From Dirofilaria immitis (lineage: Eukaryota > Nematoda > Chromadorea > Rhabditida > Onchocercidae): a stretch of 64,000 nucleotides of DNA. Position 1 is the first letter of the stretch, and each line of letters starts with the position of its first letter. The stretch covers positions 744,001 through 808,000 of the forward strand of contig JAKNDB010000064.1 in NCBI GenBank assembly GCA_024305405.1, given 5' to 3'. The notes beneath the pieces were generated by a model. The model worked only from the letters and a program-made list of their open reading frames with translations, did no database searches and was not told the DNA's origin. The position numbers and the translations under genes were made by a program. Positions 1 to 11,854 of the stretch are shown here, in pieces.

Positions 1-1455
1 ATACTTATTGATATTCTTTTTATTACATAATAAAAGCATTAATGAAAGTGAACAATATTACTTGATGTTTTAATTTACGTATTATACTGTCTGTAAATTA
101 AATTCAATTTCTTTCATTATTCTAAATATATCATTAACAGTTGGAAAAACAATGCATCAAAAAGATTACTAATGCTGTAAAAATCATTGCAACTTGATCA
201 TAAGACAAAACGCAATCATCAAAATGCTCAGATCTAAATATAGATATCGGTAATGTTTTCTGTTTATGGAACAGATGAATCTTGAAGAGAAACATTTTAT
301 TTAACGAAAGATTTATTTCTTCGCCGGCGTTATAAAATAAGATAAAGTCAGATAATATCATATATATAAAGTTGATCGATTAAATGTAATAAGAACGAAT
401 TGGAATTAAGATATTGAATATTGAGCGATTGAATTAACTGCTGATATTGATTAACTGAGTGTCAATTGGTTAAAAACAATGCCAATTGACCGTGAGAAAC
501 TTCCTTTTATATCGATGATCTTTGGTTTTTACTTATATGTAAAACATGGATTTCAATATCTTAAACCCTATTTACTTTATTAACAGATCGAAAAATGAAC
601 AAAGAGCATTTGTGCTAGGATTTGAGTAAATAATTTCATTCCAATGATAAACAAGAAAATGTAGAAATTTTTTTACTGTACAAAATTCTTTGATTTCGTC
701 ATATTTATATCCCACGAAACAAGCATAATTATAAAAATTTGCATGAGAATGAATGAATTTTAGCAATTCGTCTTTAAGTAAAATTGCATTCTCACATTTT
801 TTCCAACTTTATTGTGCTCATATCTCTTCTGATTGAGCTAAATGAATGATCATTATTCTTAATCATCATAAATATACTTTTATATAAATTTTTATAGAAA
901 ACAGTGTATTGTTGAAAGATGTCATGCAATAATGATAGATCGCAATAAAAATTAAAATTATTTTAAAAATGGGAATTATTCTTGAAAATCAGAATTACGC
1001 ATTCAGAAAATAAGTAATAAAATTAGAATGGATTCTAAATAAGCTTTTTGTTATTGAGCCTTAACTTCAGTTGCTAATTAAAAGATACGGAATAAACGGC
1101 AATCATAAAATTCTAAGTATTTTTCCTTTTTCTATTAATGAATTTCTGTAAAAACGAGTTTTCTTTTTTCAATCGAAAACAGATTATATATTGCCAAATC
1201 TACCTTTGCAGAAAATCGCCAAATCATGTATTTTAAGCTAAACAGTGTTTTAAGTAGAATTTGAAAACAAATTCATTCCAAATAGTACTGCATTGATTTT
1301 CAAGAGATAACTTTGTGAACGAATAAACTGTTATACATTTATACAGCACACCTGTATGAGTTTGTGGATATTTGCTAATTTTCAGTAATATAAGATGGAA
1401 ATTTACGATAATGTTTAAGATATTTTTGCCATTAAATTTAAGATAAAAGGATCTA

Positions 1456-1741
1456 CCATAATCGATGTATATTGCTGTTTCTAAAACAGCGATTCAAAAA
1501 AATGATGAGACGGATAATAGCCACCTTTCCTTCTAAAGTAGCCAACTTCCATTATTCCAACTATTACCAATAGAAACAGCCGACCGAACAGTCATGACAA
1601 TTAGGCCAATCATTTCGGAAGGTAGAACAAACAAACCAGACAGGTAATAGGGAACGAAGAACCACTTCGCTTTGTGCTGTTAAATCTTAGTATAATAGCG
1701 ATGCTAACATTAGACAGGTTACTAATCAGTTATGATCAGAG
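1456..1741 (-). repeat. Hairpin-bearing element, copy R1
   Basis: Inverted relative to R2-R4. Read on the minus strand it runs from the GATTAGTAACCTGTCTAAT block to ATACATCGATTATGG. Its terminal hairpin is the strongest in the window: GCTGTTT, loop TAG, AAACAGC (7 bp). The internal hairpin CTATT-GGT-AATAG is also intact. Confidence 0.8.
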
Positions 1742-2563
1742 AGATAAAAACAAGATATAATTGGCATGCATTTATTTTAATGAACACTCATTGCTTTCTC
1801 ACATTTATCTGTGCAATTGAAATTTGTTCAGTCCGTCTTTACCGAAAATTTTATTTTTATGCCGAACATGAAAAAAAAGATTAGATAACATCTGAATTTC
1901 TTGCTCTTCGTCCAAGTCAATCATTATGTTATAGGTTACATTGTCTGCATCGATAAAAATAATAATGATAATCATATAAATAAACTAGTTAATTGATAAT
2001 AATAATGATAATAGTGAGAATAGTAATGAGAAAAATAATTATTGTTTATTAATATTAATATTATGTATTTGTTTACAAGGACGTAACTTATCGTTAAGTA
2101 ATACAACTTATTACTTCTTTCTGCATAATCTTTAAGAAAGTTTCCAGAAAAATATAAATAAGAAAAACATATATTTATTTTCATTTTCCTTCTTTTCCAT
2201 TTTATATCAATATTAACTAAACTATCTATCACTAATTAACATGAAGCTATCATTCCTAATCAAATTAGATATCCACGGATTCGGGTGATCCTTCAACTTA
2301 TCATATTGATCCTATCATAGCAAACAAACAGTAATATAAATTATTCAAACGATTCAAGTAATCATACATTAAACAATCATGCAAACTTTGGTAAATGATA
2401 AATTGATGGATTATTTAACAATTTCATTATATTAAAATATTGATACTGTAAAGAGAGGCAGATCAGAAAGAATATAAAATCTATCGCAAATGAAATATTG
2501 TGCAATTGCATGATCATATTAAATGTGTATGTCAATAATATATATATCTTTGTCTTACGTTTC

Positions 2564-2818
2564 TGATCATTACTGATTAGAAATCTGTCTAATATTGGTA
2601 TCACTATTATATTAAGGCTGGAAAGCTCTCCTGAAGGAGAGCCTGTCTGTTTGCTTGTCTTGCACGTGATGAATTGTTTCTCCTCCGATTGTCATGTATG
2701 TCCGATCGAATGTTTCTACTATTGGTAATGGTTAAAATCTGCATATAAGAGCGGCTATTATCTGCCTGTCATTTTTTGGCATCGCTGTCCTAGCAGCGGT
2801 AATATACATCGACAATGC
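2564..2818 (+). repeat. Hairpin-bearing element, copy R2
   Basis: Core from GATCATTACTGATTAG to CATCGACAATGC. The terminal hairpin is CGCTG-TCCTAG-CAGCG. A GAAAGCTCTCCTGAAGGAGAGC palindrome-like insert in the middle is largely absent from the sister copies. Confidence 0.8.
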
Positions 2819-3655
2819 TCTCTTCTATTCCAGGATTCGTTTTTCTAAAATTACTCTTTGCGCTAATTTTAGAACTGGGAAAGAACCAAATAATGTATAT
2901 TTTTCTTGTCTTCATAATCATTACTGAATAGTAATCTGAAATTAGTTTGCATGTCGTCCTATTTACAATATGAGAAATGTCGCAAACAATGTTTCAAATA
3001 AAGTGATAAAATAAAGCATATATCCTTCTTATACAGTTTCTTCGAAAAGATTCCAGAAAAAAAGTTGGAATTTCCATGTAAATTAAACAATGAATTTGAA
3101 ACAACTAATCAATAAAATTTTGTTTCTTCAGCAATATGCTAAATTCCTTATTTTAGCGATAACATCATAAATTGAATTAAAGTATATTTTCTATTGTTAT
3201 TAAGTAATTAAAATAAAATAATTCATTAAATGAAAATTCCAAACACTAATTGTTTCCCTTAAAATTCCATCTTCTTTTAAATTCTATTTTCTTCTTCTGA
3301 ATTCCTTTTCTTCTGACACCCAAATACCCTTTCGACAATTATTATCATTTACATGACGATTTCTAAAGAAATGAATAAAACGATAAAACAATTGTTATTC
3401 TTCAACTTATCATATTGATCTTATCATAGCAAATAAACAATCAGACAGATTATTCAAACGATTTAAGTAATCATATATTGAAAAATTATGCAAACTTTGT
3501 AAGTACTAAACAGATGGCTTATTTAACAATTTCATCATATTAAAATATTAGTACTGTACAAACAGGCAGTATTTGATGCAAATGAAACATTGTGCAATCG
3601 CATGCATCACATTAAAAACGCTCGCCAATAATATATATGTTCGTCTTATCTTTCT

Positions 3656-3901
3656 GATCATTAACTACTAATGTTGGCATCACTATCATACTGAAAAGCA
3701 TCAAAGTGGGATTCATGAATCCAGCTATATTGCATGTCTGGTTTGTTTGCCTCAAGACTTCATGAATGCTTGATCTAATTTTTATGTCTAATCGAATGTT
3801 TCTATTGGCAGTATTTACGATTCACATGTTATCAGAGGCCATTATTTGCCTGTCATTTTTGGTGTCCTTGTTCCAACAACGGTAATGTACATCGACAATG
3901 C
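3656..3901 (+). repeat. Hairpin-bearing element, copy R3
   Basis: Same block order as R2, but part of the first block is missing. The terminal stem differs in sequence (TTGTT-CC-AACAA) yet still pairs. The final block ATCGACAATGC is conserved. Confidence 0.75.
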
Positions 3902-4796
3902 TTTCTTTCCTTCTGGAATTTCTTTTCTAAAATTTCTATTTGCGTTATTTTAGAGATGAGGAAGAACTAAATGATATCATTCATTCTCTTTGTACGGCAA
4001 ATCTTTGTATGATTATTTACAATAATTTATGACTCATCTAGGATATATTACAAATGATAACCTTAACATAAACCAAATTTCAAAAAAGGAAATTAAAAAA
4101 CATATTTTCAATTTGTTGAGTTTTTATGTTTTCGAAATATCTTAGCGAAAATCTCTTCCGCTTATTGAATACATTATGAAAATTTTTGCTAATATATCTC
4201 GAAATAGCTAACGAAATGTTAGATGGACGATCCTATTCGATATAATGTTAAATGTTGCAATAGTATCAAATTAATTCGTATTAATTTGAGTCTTCAATTA
4301 CGATAAGTCTTCAATTTCTTTCAAATAAATGCTTCTGAATGAAAAAATTGCTTTAAAGATTATGCGATGATTAGTCAAAAATTTGTCAAATTCTCGAGAA
4401 ACAAATTTTATTAATTTATTCAATGAGTCTGTTTCAGATTTAGATTTCAGATTCAGATCAGCTATTGTCGTTATGCGCTGCCTCTGTTGAAATAACGACT
4501 TGTCGGAAAATGCCAATACTATATTGATTTTATCATATAGCATGCAAACAACTATACAAACTATGCAAACGATTCAAGTAATCATACATTAAATGATCAT
4601 GCAATCATGCAAATCTGATAAGTGCTAAACAGATGTTCATTTAACAATTTCATCATACTAAGATATTGAACTCAGACACTGAATAAACAGCCAGTTAAGA
4701 AAGAACATAAAATTTAATGCAAATGAAACATTGTGAAGTCACATGCATTACATTAAAAGTGCATGCCAATAATATATATGTTCATCTTATCTTTGT

Positions 4797-5055
4797 GATC
4801 ATTAATAATTAATAATCTGTCTAATGTTGGCATCGCTATTATACTTAAATACATCAAATGGGGTCCAGAAATTGAGCTATATTACCTGTCTGTTTGTTTG
4901 TCTTTGATGGATGATTGGTCTAATTGTTGCATCTGTTTGATCAGAATGTTTCTATTGGTAATACCTTGGTTAAACGAACATAATCGGCAGGCTATTATCC
5001 GCCTAGTCATTTTTGGAATTCCCGTTCTAAGAGCGGTAATATCCATCAACAACGC
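4797..5055 (+). repeat. Hairpin-bearing element, copy R4
   Basis: Last unit of the left array. The terminal stem CCGTT-CTAAG-AGCGG pairs with one G-T wobble. The CTATTGGTAATA block and ACCTGTCTGTTTGTTTG are preserved. Confidence 0.75.
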
Positions 5056-5203
5056 TTCTATTTTTGTTAAAAATTCCTTCTTTCTAAAATTTCTGTTTGC
5101 ATTATTCTAGGGATAGGAAGAACTAAATAATATTATCCTTTCTATTTATACGGTGAATCTTTGGATAATTATTTACAATAATTTATGACTCATCCAAAAT
5201 TTA

Positions 5204-6302
5204 ATATAAATTAATCTTGCTGTTGATATCTCCAACATAAGCGTAATAAAAAGGAAATTAAAAAATCCCTTTTATGCCTTCGAATAATATCTTATCGATA
5301 ATTTCACATTCCGCTTATTGAATACTTTTAATCAATTAAATAAGTTCAATGAAAAGTAATTGAGAAATTACTGGTAAAAAATCCTCAGAAAACGATTGGT
5401 GATGTCCTGTTAATATATTTCTGGAAGAAATCTTTTTATTATACGAGATTTGGATCTTGAATAACTTCTTTATACCAAATGAGATTGATAAAATCCATTT
5501 TATCATGCTTTAATATCTTCGGATGATTTATGCTTCATCCTTTTTGAGGTTAAATTTATCATACAAAGTATTTATCCATTAATTCATTTCTCTGAAAATG
5601 GTAAACAATTCGAAATCCAATATTTCAAGTTTTACAATAATCATGAATAGTCCTAACTTATTTCTAGTATTCTCAGTATTACTATCTTCAATTTCATAAT
5701 TGAAATTTTGAAATATTCAGATTGGTGATTTCCTTATTCGATGCATACAATTACTAAACGAAAAAAATCTACAATTGTTATGTCAATAGAAATATTTTAT
5801 AATTTCTTCTTTTTTTTTATGTGAGTTTCATAGCAGAACAATTTGGATTTTTACAATAACCAGTGATAAATTTAAAATTTCAACAACGAAATAATGACTT
5901 CAATTTTTTCAATATTAGAAAATATTTCTACGCAATTTTTGAGAAACTTCCAAAAACGATGATGCAGAATTTTCTAATGGGCACCGTATCAGTTCAGGAA
6001 ATATTTTTCAATAAATTTAAAATTTGAATTATTATCATTTTTTAATTAGCATATTTATTTTATTTTTCAGTTGAATCAGATGGTATATAAATAGCAGAAA
6101 ATGACTGCAAAACAATTTTTTAGTAAACAAAGTGAATCGCTGTAGTTGCAAAAAAAGTTAGTATCAGCTGATACTTAATTCTCAGTTCATAATATGTTTT
6201 GGAGATTATTACGAGTGAAAAATTGATAAAGAGTTACCATAATATTATCATGAAGGATTTTGATATTATTGTATTCTGTTTAAAATATTATTTTGTTATA
6301 GT
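5204..6302. other. Upstream region of the kinase gene
   Basis: Unique sequence between the end of the duplicated block and the first kinase exon. Besides the SH2-exon relic (5,476-5,801) it holds a TATATAAATA word near 6,083 and a stretch with possible splice acceptors near 6,110-6,122. Promoter or outron function is only a guess. Confidence 0.3.
5476..5801 (+). pseudogene. Relic duplicate of the kinase SH2 exons 1b-2
   Basis: This stretch repeats 6,560-6,891 (the end of kinase exon 1, intron 1 and exon 2) with many point changes. Aligned words include ATCTTCGGATGATTTATGC and the GGTGATTTCCTTATTCG that encodes the SH2 GDFLIR motif. In the relic the FYHGLI coding part has lost a base and reads into a stop, and the downstream exons for the rest of the SH2 and the kinase domain are not duplicated. 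It is best read as a dead tandem copy. It could instead be a cryptic alternative exon, which I think unlikely. Confidence 0.75.
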
Positions 6303-9300
6303 ATGTCAATAGAAGAAAACAAAAAGATGAAAGAAAATAAAAAAACATTGAGAAAGTTAAGATAGAAGTTGATAAAGGAAAAGGTAAAATAGGAGATGAA
6401 AAAAGAAAAATAAGGATGAAACGGATGAAAAGTCAAAAGATGAGGCAAATGAGGAAGATAAATTTATGAAGAAAGAGGTCGATATGGAAAACGTCGGGAA
6501 GGAAAATTTGAAAAAGAGAAGATATTAAAGGATATAAATATAGAAGACGAAGATATGCCAAATGAGCTTGACAAGAACCCATTTTATCATGGTTTAATAT
6601 CTTCGGATGATTTATGCTTCATCCTTTCTGAGGTTAAATTTATCATACAAAGTATTTATCCATTAATTCATTTCTATGAAAATGATCAACAATTTAAAAT
6701 CCAATATTTCAAGTTTTAAAATAATCATGAATAATCCTAATTTATTTCTAGTATTCTCAGTATTACTATTTTCAATTTCATAAAAATTTCATAATTGAAA
6801 TTTTGAAATTTTTAGATTGGAGATTTCCTTATTCGGCGCGTACAATTACTAAACGAAAAAAATCTACAATTGTTATATCAATAGAAATATGTGATAAACC
6901 ACAGCATGTTGATCATTTCAAATCTTTCGCTACTAATTTTAATAGTTTCAATTTTTAAATAAAATCATTTATGAATTTTAGAATTGCTTTTTACTGCCTC
7001 CTTTAAATAAAATGAATCAATGTTAAATGAGACAATTCAAACTGCTGAAATTTATTTCAGATCAAGAATATCAGAATTCATTATGAACATGGAAAAAGTG
7101 ATAAGATTGAATGGTTCGCATCTGAAAGATTCAAATATAGATCTATTAAAGAACTAATCGATGATTATATAAAAGAAAAACGGCCAATCCACCCACAGGT
7201 AAGTAAATGTATATCGAAGATCGTAGTATTTGGTAATAGAATAATCAGATTCTATAAAAAACAATTAATTTTCAATATGCAATAAAATTGGCAAATTTTC
7301 AAATTTTATTGTCATGAGCGTTTAATTAAACAAATATCGTATGGAAATAATAATTTGTTCAGATACCACAAAGCATACTTATCCATGGAATTCAATTGAT
7401 GCCTTGGGAGTTTCGTCATAGCGATATTAAAATTGATAAATTATTGGGCGAAGGACAATTCGCTTCAGTATATCTTGGCGAAATCGTCGTTGGATCAATA
7501 AAGCAAAAAGTTGCTATCAAAACGGTACTTTTGAAAACTTGAGATATTTAGATCAACAGAAAGCAATTGAATTATCAATAGCTGTTCCAGTGAGATTTTA
7601 ATTTATACATATCGCAATATATCATAAAGCATTCTAACGATTATGTAGCTGTAAACAATCCATGGGATTTATAGCATCTTAAAAAACTGAACTTATTAAT
7701 AGAGCCGATTTATGCCAAAACACGAATCGAAAATTATCGACACAAAAATTTTGTCGAGAACTGATGCATGAAGGACGCCTAATGCGTTTTTTTAATCATC
7801 CTAACGTAATCAAATGTCATGGTATCGCTGTTATCAAACATCCGTTATTAATAATTCTTGAATTGGTTGGTTTATTTATGAAATGTCTTCTTGATGTAAT
7901 ATATTGTTCTGTTAGGATAAAAATTTTTGAATAAAATTTAAAAAAATAATTAACTAATGATCAATAATTAGATGAATAAAATACATTTATCTTTCTTGAA
8001 ATCAAATTATTGTTAAACGATATGAAAATAAACATGCTAACAAAAAAAAAAATACGTTCCTGAAGATTATATTGTTATTACTAAATTTTCAAAACAAATT
8101 AGATCCTATCAAATTAATATAGACTCTTTTATTTTTTTTTTTTTCACTACAAAATTGATCAATCATTCATTCGTACCTTTTTTTAATATTAATTAAAAAT
8201 TATCATAACGGAATTATAGAAATCTTTCCAACAATGCTAAATCTGATAAGAAAAAGATATTCTGGTAACCTCGACTGAATAGAAAAATTAATATTTGAAT
8301 AAAGAAAAAATAAATTTTAGATTGATGGTGGCTCACTTTATCAATATTTGCAACAAAATCGAAATAAAATTTTACGTAAAGAGAAAGTAGTAAATATGTG
8401 TTATGGGACGGCAAAAGGATTGCAGTATTTGCATGAAAATAATTGCATTCATCGTGATATTGCATCCAGAAATATACTTTATACAAAAGACAAAATTGTG
8501 AAACATTTTATTTGATATCTTTAACATTTGAAAAATTTTCGAATGAATCTCATTTTCGATATTTAATTGCAATTTTTTTTGCATTTTAGGAAAAAGTATT
8601 TGAGATAAAAATAGTCAAATTGTTTAATTATATAAAATAATAGTTGATTTTTAGGCGAAAATTTCGGATTTTGGCTTATCACGTATTGGTAATACATATA
8701 AAATGAAAAAAGGTAGAAAAATTCCAATCAAATGGACAGCTCGGAAACAGTTGCAGCATTAATTTACACACAAAAAAGTGATGTCTTCTCATACGGTATC
8801 TTCATGTGGAAGTATTCAGTGACGGAGATGAACCTTACGAAGGTCTTACGCATATGGAAGTACGACAACGGGTAAGTTACGAATAATGAGAATTATCAGA
8901 ATTTTTATAAAGAAAAACAGATGCATATCTCTAAAATCTTTATTTATGGCATTACGGTATAACATTACGGTAAAGTAGCATACGGTAGGAAAGTGTAATA
9001 TTGGTAAATATCAGTTACAATTAAATGTTATATTAAATATTGTTTTATATCTGTTTATCGATGAAATAAAAATGCTTTTACGATGAGTAAAAGCTTGAAA
9101 AAAATTGTAAATTAGTTATTAGTAAAATTGTAGGTAGGCTGTGGTGCCCGATTAGATCGACCCGTACATTGTCCAAAAATATGTTTTCCTTATGCAGAAA
9201 TGTTGGGATCAGAATCCAGATGAGCGTTATGATATGAAACAAGTATGTTATATCAATAGACTAATAAATTACCAATTTGATATTGAAATTATCAATTTTT

Positions 9301-11163
9301 TTTTTAATAAATTTATATTTTCGTGTATATTTAATTTAAGGTTGTGCGATTTTTCGAGGATCATTTTGAGAGTAAAATAAAACGAAAGAAACAGCAAATG
9401 TGGTCAGCAGAGAAGACCGAATTAACAGTGAAAGATGACAAGGATATTATTGAGGAATATTTGAAAGAAAATGGAAAAATGATGATGCAACAACTGCTGC
9501 AACAGATACGAATGCTGAAAAATTGATCAAAGAATTGCAAGATAAAATTGCAAGATTGCGTGCAGTAAGTTATGATTCAAGTTCATCATCAACTGTAGAC
9601 GAAAATCGATCAAATGCAAAAGGCAAAATGTGGGAAATAACAGATGATTATAAAGAACGACCGAAACATCAAATAGGTAAGGCTGAAATAATGCAAGATT
9701 AATGATTTCTAATTTAAAATAAATGAAAAAGTATTAGGATGAAGAATAAGAATTTTATTTCATTTGCATAAATAATGTAATAGCACATTTTGAATCTTAT
9801 TATTAATTCTCATTTTTTCTGATCAAAAAGTTGATTAATTTTATAAAAATGTAACATAATCTGAAAAAATAAAGACGTCAAATTTTCCAATGAAATCAAA
9901 AAGCTATTCTATTCGTTTAGAATCTAAGAGTTAATTAATTTTTTTCATTTAGAAAATCTAAAATTTAAGATGTCTTTAATTTTTCGGTATTTGAACGAAA
10001 TTAAATTTTATTTATGAAACAACTCTTTTGATCGTTTGATATATCAATATGGGATAATATATAAAAACTAATTAATAAACAAAATTATCTCTCTCATTAA
10101 TGTCCTATAAACAAATGAATCCTTTTCTTAATAATTGCTTTTCAAGAATCGAAATCAAGAAGAATAGTTAGATCAAAGAAAACACTACCGACAAGAAATG
10201 GATTACAAGAATTTAGAAAATCTTCTATGGTAAAATTTTTATACTTTTAATATTATGAATTCAGAAAAAAAAGTTGCCATTTTAAGAGTTCTTAATTTTT
10301 TTTCTAATTATTGATTTAATATGAAATTCAAGAATTTAGTCAAATTAATTGTACTAATTTAAAATTTTATATTGAATTGTTGCATTTTTTTGACAGATTA
10401 TAATTCAGGAAAATTTTACAGATCTCAAACAAACAATATTGTATTGAAGGATAAATTTATTAATTGATATGTCAATCCTCATTGCAAGACAATGAGAATA
10501 TAAAATTCAATTGCAGAAATGGAGTCAAAGTAAAAAGCCTAAGGAGAAATTAAAACAATCATCAAAATATGAAGAAATTAACATTAAACCGAAAGAGTTA
10601 GTATTTGATGATTTCAATTTAATTTAAATCGTAATCGTAGATAAATTCAAAAGAAAATTAATTGTATAGCTGCAAATTTCTATAGATACATTGATTCGAT
10701 ATTCCAGGATTTCATTGCTTTTTCTTATTGAAGACATAGAAGACAATCGTTATAGATTCAAAATTCTTTCCCCAAAAGAAGGAATTAAGAGAAGAAACAA
10801 ATAAGAAAATATTTCGAATAATCGCATTTTTGGAATATCAAATTTTTCTGATCAAATTAGTAAAATTAACTTAAGACATAAAAATGCAATAAATTAGAGA
10901 TTAAAATCATTAAAAAATTAGTGTATGATTGAAACAAAGGATATCGATAGAGAATGACATGCAAGAATTAAAGATATAATACTTAAATCTTTTGAAAATT
11001 TAAATTTTCAGAGATTGCATAAAAGGATATGGTTTGAAAAAAAAAAGGAAGGATATTCTCGAACAAGATAAAAATTAATATAAAACTAATTAATTTCAGA
11101 TTAGAAGCATTGGCAGAGGATATTAAACAATTGAAAAAGCAATTAGCTTTACATCGGAAATAA
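6303..11163 (+). CDS. SH2 domain non-receptor tyrosine kinase, nematode Fer/Fes-like
   Basis: Likely exons: 6303-6632, 6816-6907, 7061-7198, 7363-7524, 7675-7865, 8321-8497, 8655-8871, 9134-9242, 9341-9676, 10147-10229, 10517-10596 and 11100-11163. The start follows a TATAG acceptor by one base. Order: Lys/Glu-rich N-terminus; SH2 (FYHGLI, GDFLIRR); kinase domain with GEGQFASVYLGE, VAIK, IHRDIASRN, SDFGLSR, IPIKWTA, SDVFSYGIF and CWDQNPDERYDM; then a charged, Ser-rich, coiled-coil-like C-terminal tail ending in QLALHRK. It should transfer phosphate from ATP to protein tyrosines. The catalytic Lys, Asp and DFG residues and an activation-loop Tyr are present. The frame breaks at about eight homopolymers (for example 6339, 6399, 6511, 6856, 7744, 8742, 8808 and 9475), each cured by one extra base; a further break near 9175 is ambiguous. 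It is therefore either intact but miscalled, or a pseudogene. F-BAR domain absent. Confidence 0.8.
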
Positions 11164-11242
11164 TGAAATTGAAAGGATTAAATTATTTTTTTACTTCACA
11201 AGTTTATATTATATTCACATTAATAACATATCCTTGTTCTCT

Positions 11243-11248
11243 AATAAA
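11243..11248 (+). terminator. Polyadenylation signal of the kinase gene
   Basis: AATAAA about 80 bases after the kinase stop codon, at the spacing usual for nematode 3' ends. Confidence 0.6.
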
Positions 11249-11854
11249 GCATGAAATTTACTTCACCGCACAAATCCTACAACAAATCCAGGATATGATT
11301 ATTATATGATGATCATATAAAAATACGATTTTATGTAAATAGTTTAGATATGTGAAAAAATCATCTATTATAAAATTTCAAGTAAAATTTGATTGATACA
11401 ATATCAATCGTAAATATAACTCATAATGCATGAATCATAAGGAATAAATATCCTATCTTTTAATCCAAAATTTCTGAAAAAATAGTAGACCAATTGCTTA
11501 GCCCCATGTGTTGACATAATTATTTGTTTTATACTTGCAAATCAAACCGGATCTATTGCTCGAGAAATACGCATCACAATTTTTTTATTCAATTAGCATT
11601 TTTTTTCATTTAAAAATCGCTTCCTTCCGAATTTATAACTATTCTCCATATCCATTCGAATGCAATCGTTGGTATATTTTTAATCGACAAAAAAATTTCC
11701 TTTCTTAAATCGTAAAATAATGCCAATTGAAAGCCAATACAATAAATCTATAAAATTGGCATTATTTTTTGATAGCCAAGCATTAAATTAATTTAAATTA
11801 TGAAATAAAACGATAGTTTTTATTTAGCTAAATTAACAATAAAATGTTTCTTAC
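11249..11854. other. Spacer between kinase and receptor 3' ends
   Basis: No clear gene. The last exon of the minus-strand receptor should lie here, because exon 5 ends with a good GTAAG donor at 11,854. A minus-strand stretch around 11,610-11,690 can be read as a short tail, but I could not support a specific exon. Confidence 0.4.

Larger units (their letters stand above)
1..5203 (+). repeat. Segmental duplication, copy A (cut by the window edge)
   Basis: This block aligns almost base for base with 15,048-21,536. The first 2.6 kb are nearly identical; the alignment is looser around 2,640-3,400 and close again from about 3,400 to 5,203. Copy A keeps about 34 bases (around 738-771) that copy B lacks, and copy B carries extra sequence at about 18,300-19,735. 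Homology stops abruptly at about 5,203, after the words ATCCAAAATTT. Homology is already running at base 1, so the true left end lies outside the window. No convincing protein-coding gene is visible. The block contains element copies R1 (inverted) and R2-R4. Confidence 0.9.
2290..5203 (+). repeat. Tandem array of about 1.1 kb units (three units)
   Basis: Three successive units share ordered blocks: a leader beginning CTTCAACTTATCATATTGAT, an AAACATTGTGCAATCGCATG-like stretch, the roughly 250 bp hairpin core, and a tail with GAAGAACTAAATGATATC and AATAATTTATGACTCATCC. The cores start at 2,564, 3,656 and 4,797, giving spacings of about 1,092 and 1,141 bp. The third unit also contains the 4,040-4,560 stretch that is nearly identical to 20,420-20,930. 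I see no reverse transcriptase, transposase or long open frame, so the array is either non-autonomous or RNA-producing. Confidence 0.75.

Noticed and set aside
134..361. 75-aa minus-strand open frame repeated at 15,181-15,408
   Set aside because: Its conservation is explained by the near-identical segmental duplication. The sequence shows no domain, signal or coding bias, and no splice partners.
4298..4543. 81-aa minus-strand open frame with a 77-aa counterpart at 20,672-20,905
   Set aside because: The two differ by non-conservative changes and a frame slip in the last third, with no recognisable family. The similarity comes from the duplicated repeat unit.
6303..11163. Calling the kinase a pseudogene outright
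   Set aside because: Nearly all breaks are cured by one base in a homopolymer, the same error seen in PP4 and PPM1G, and all catalytic motifs and splice sites are intact.
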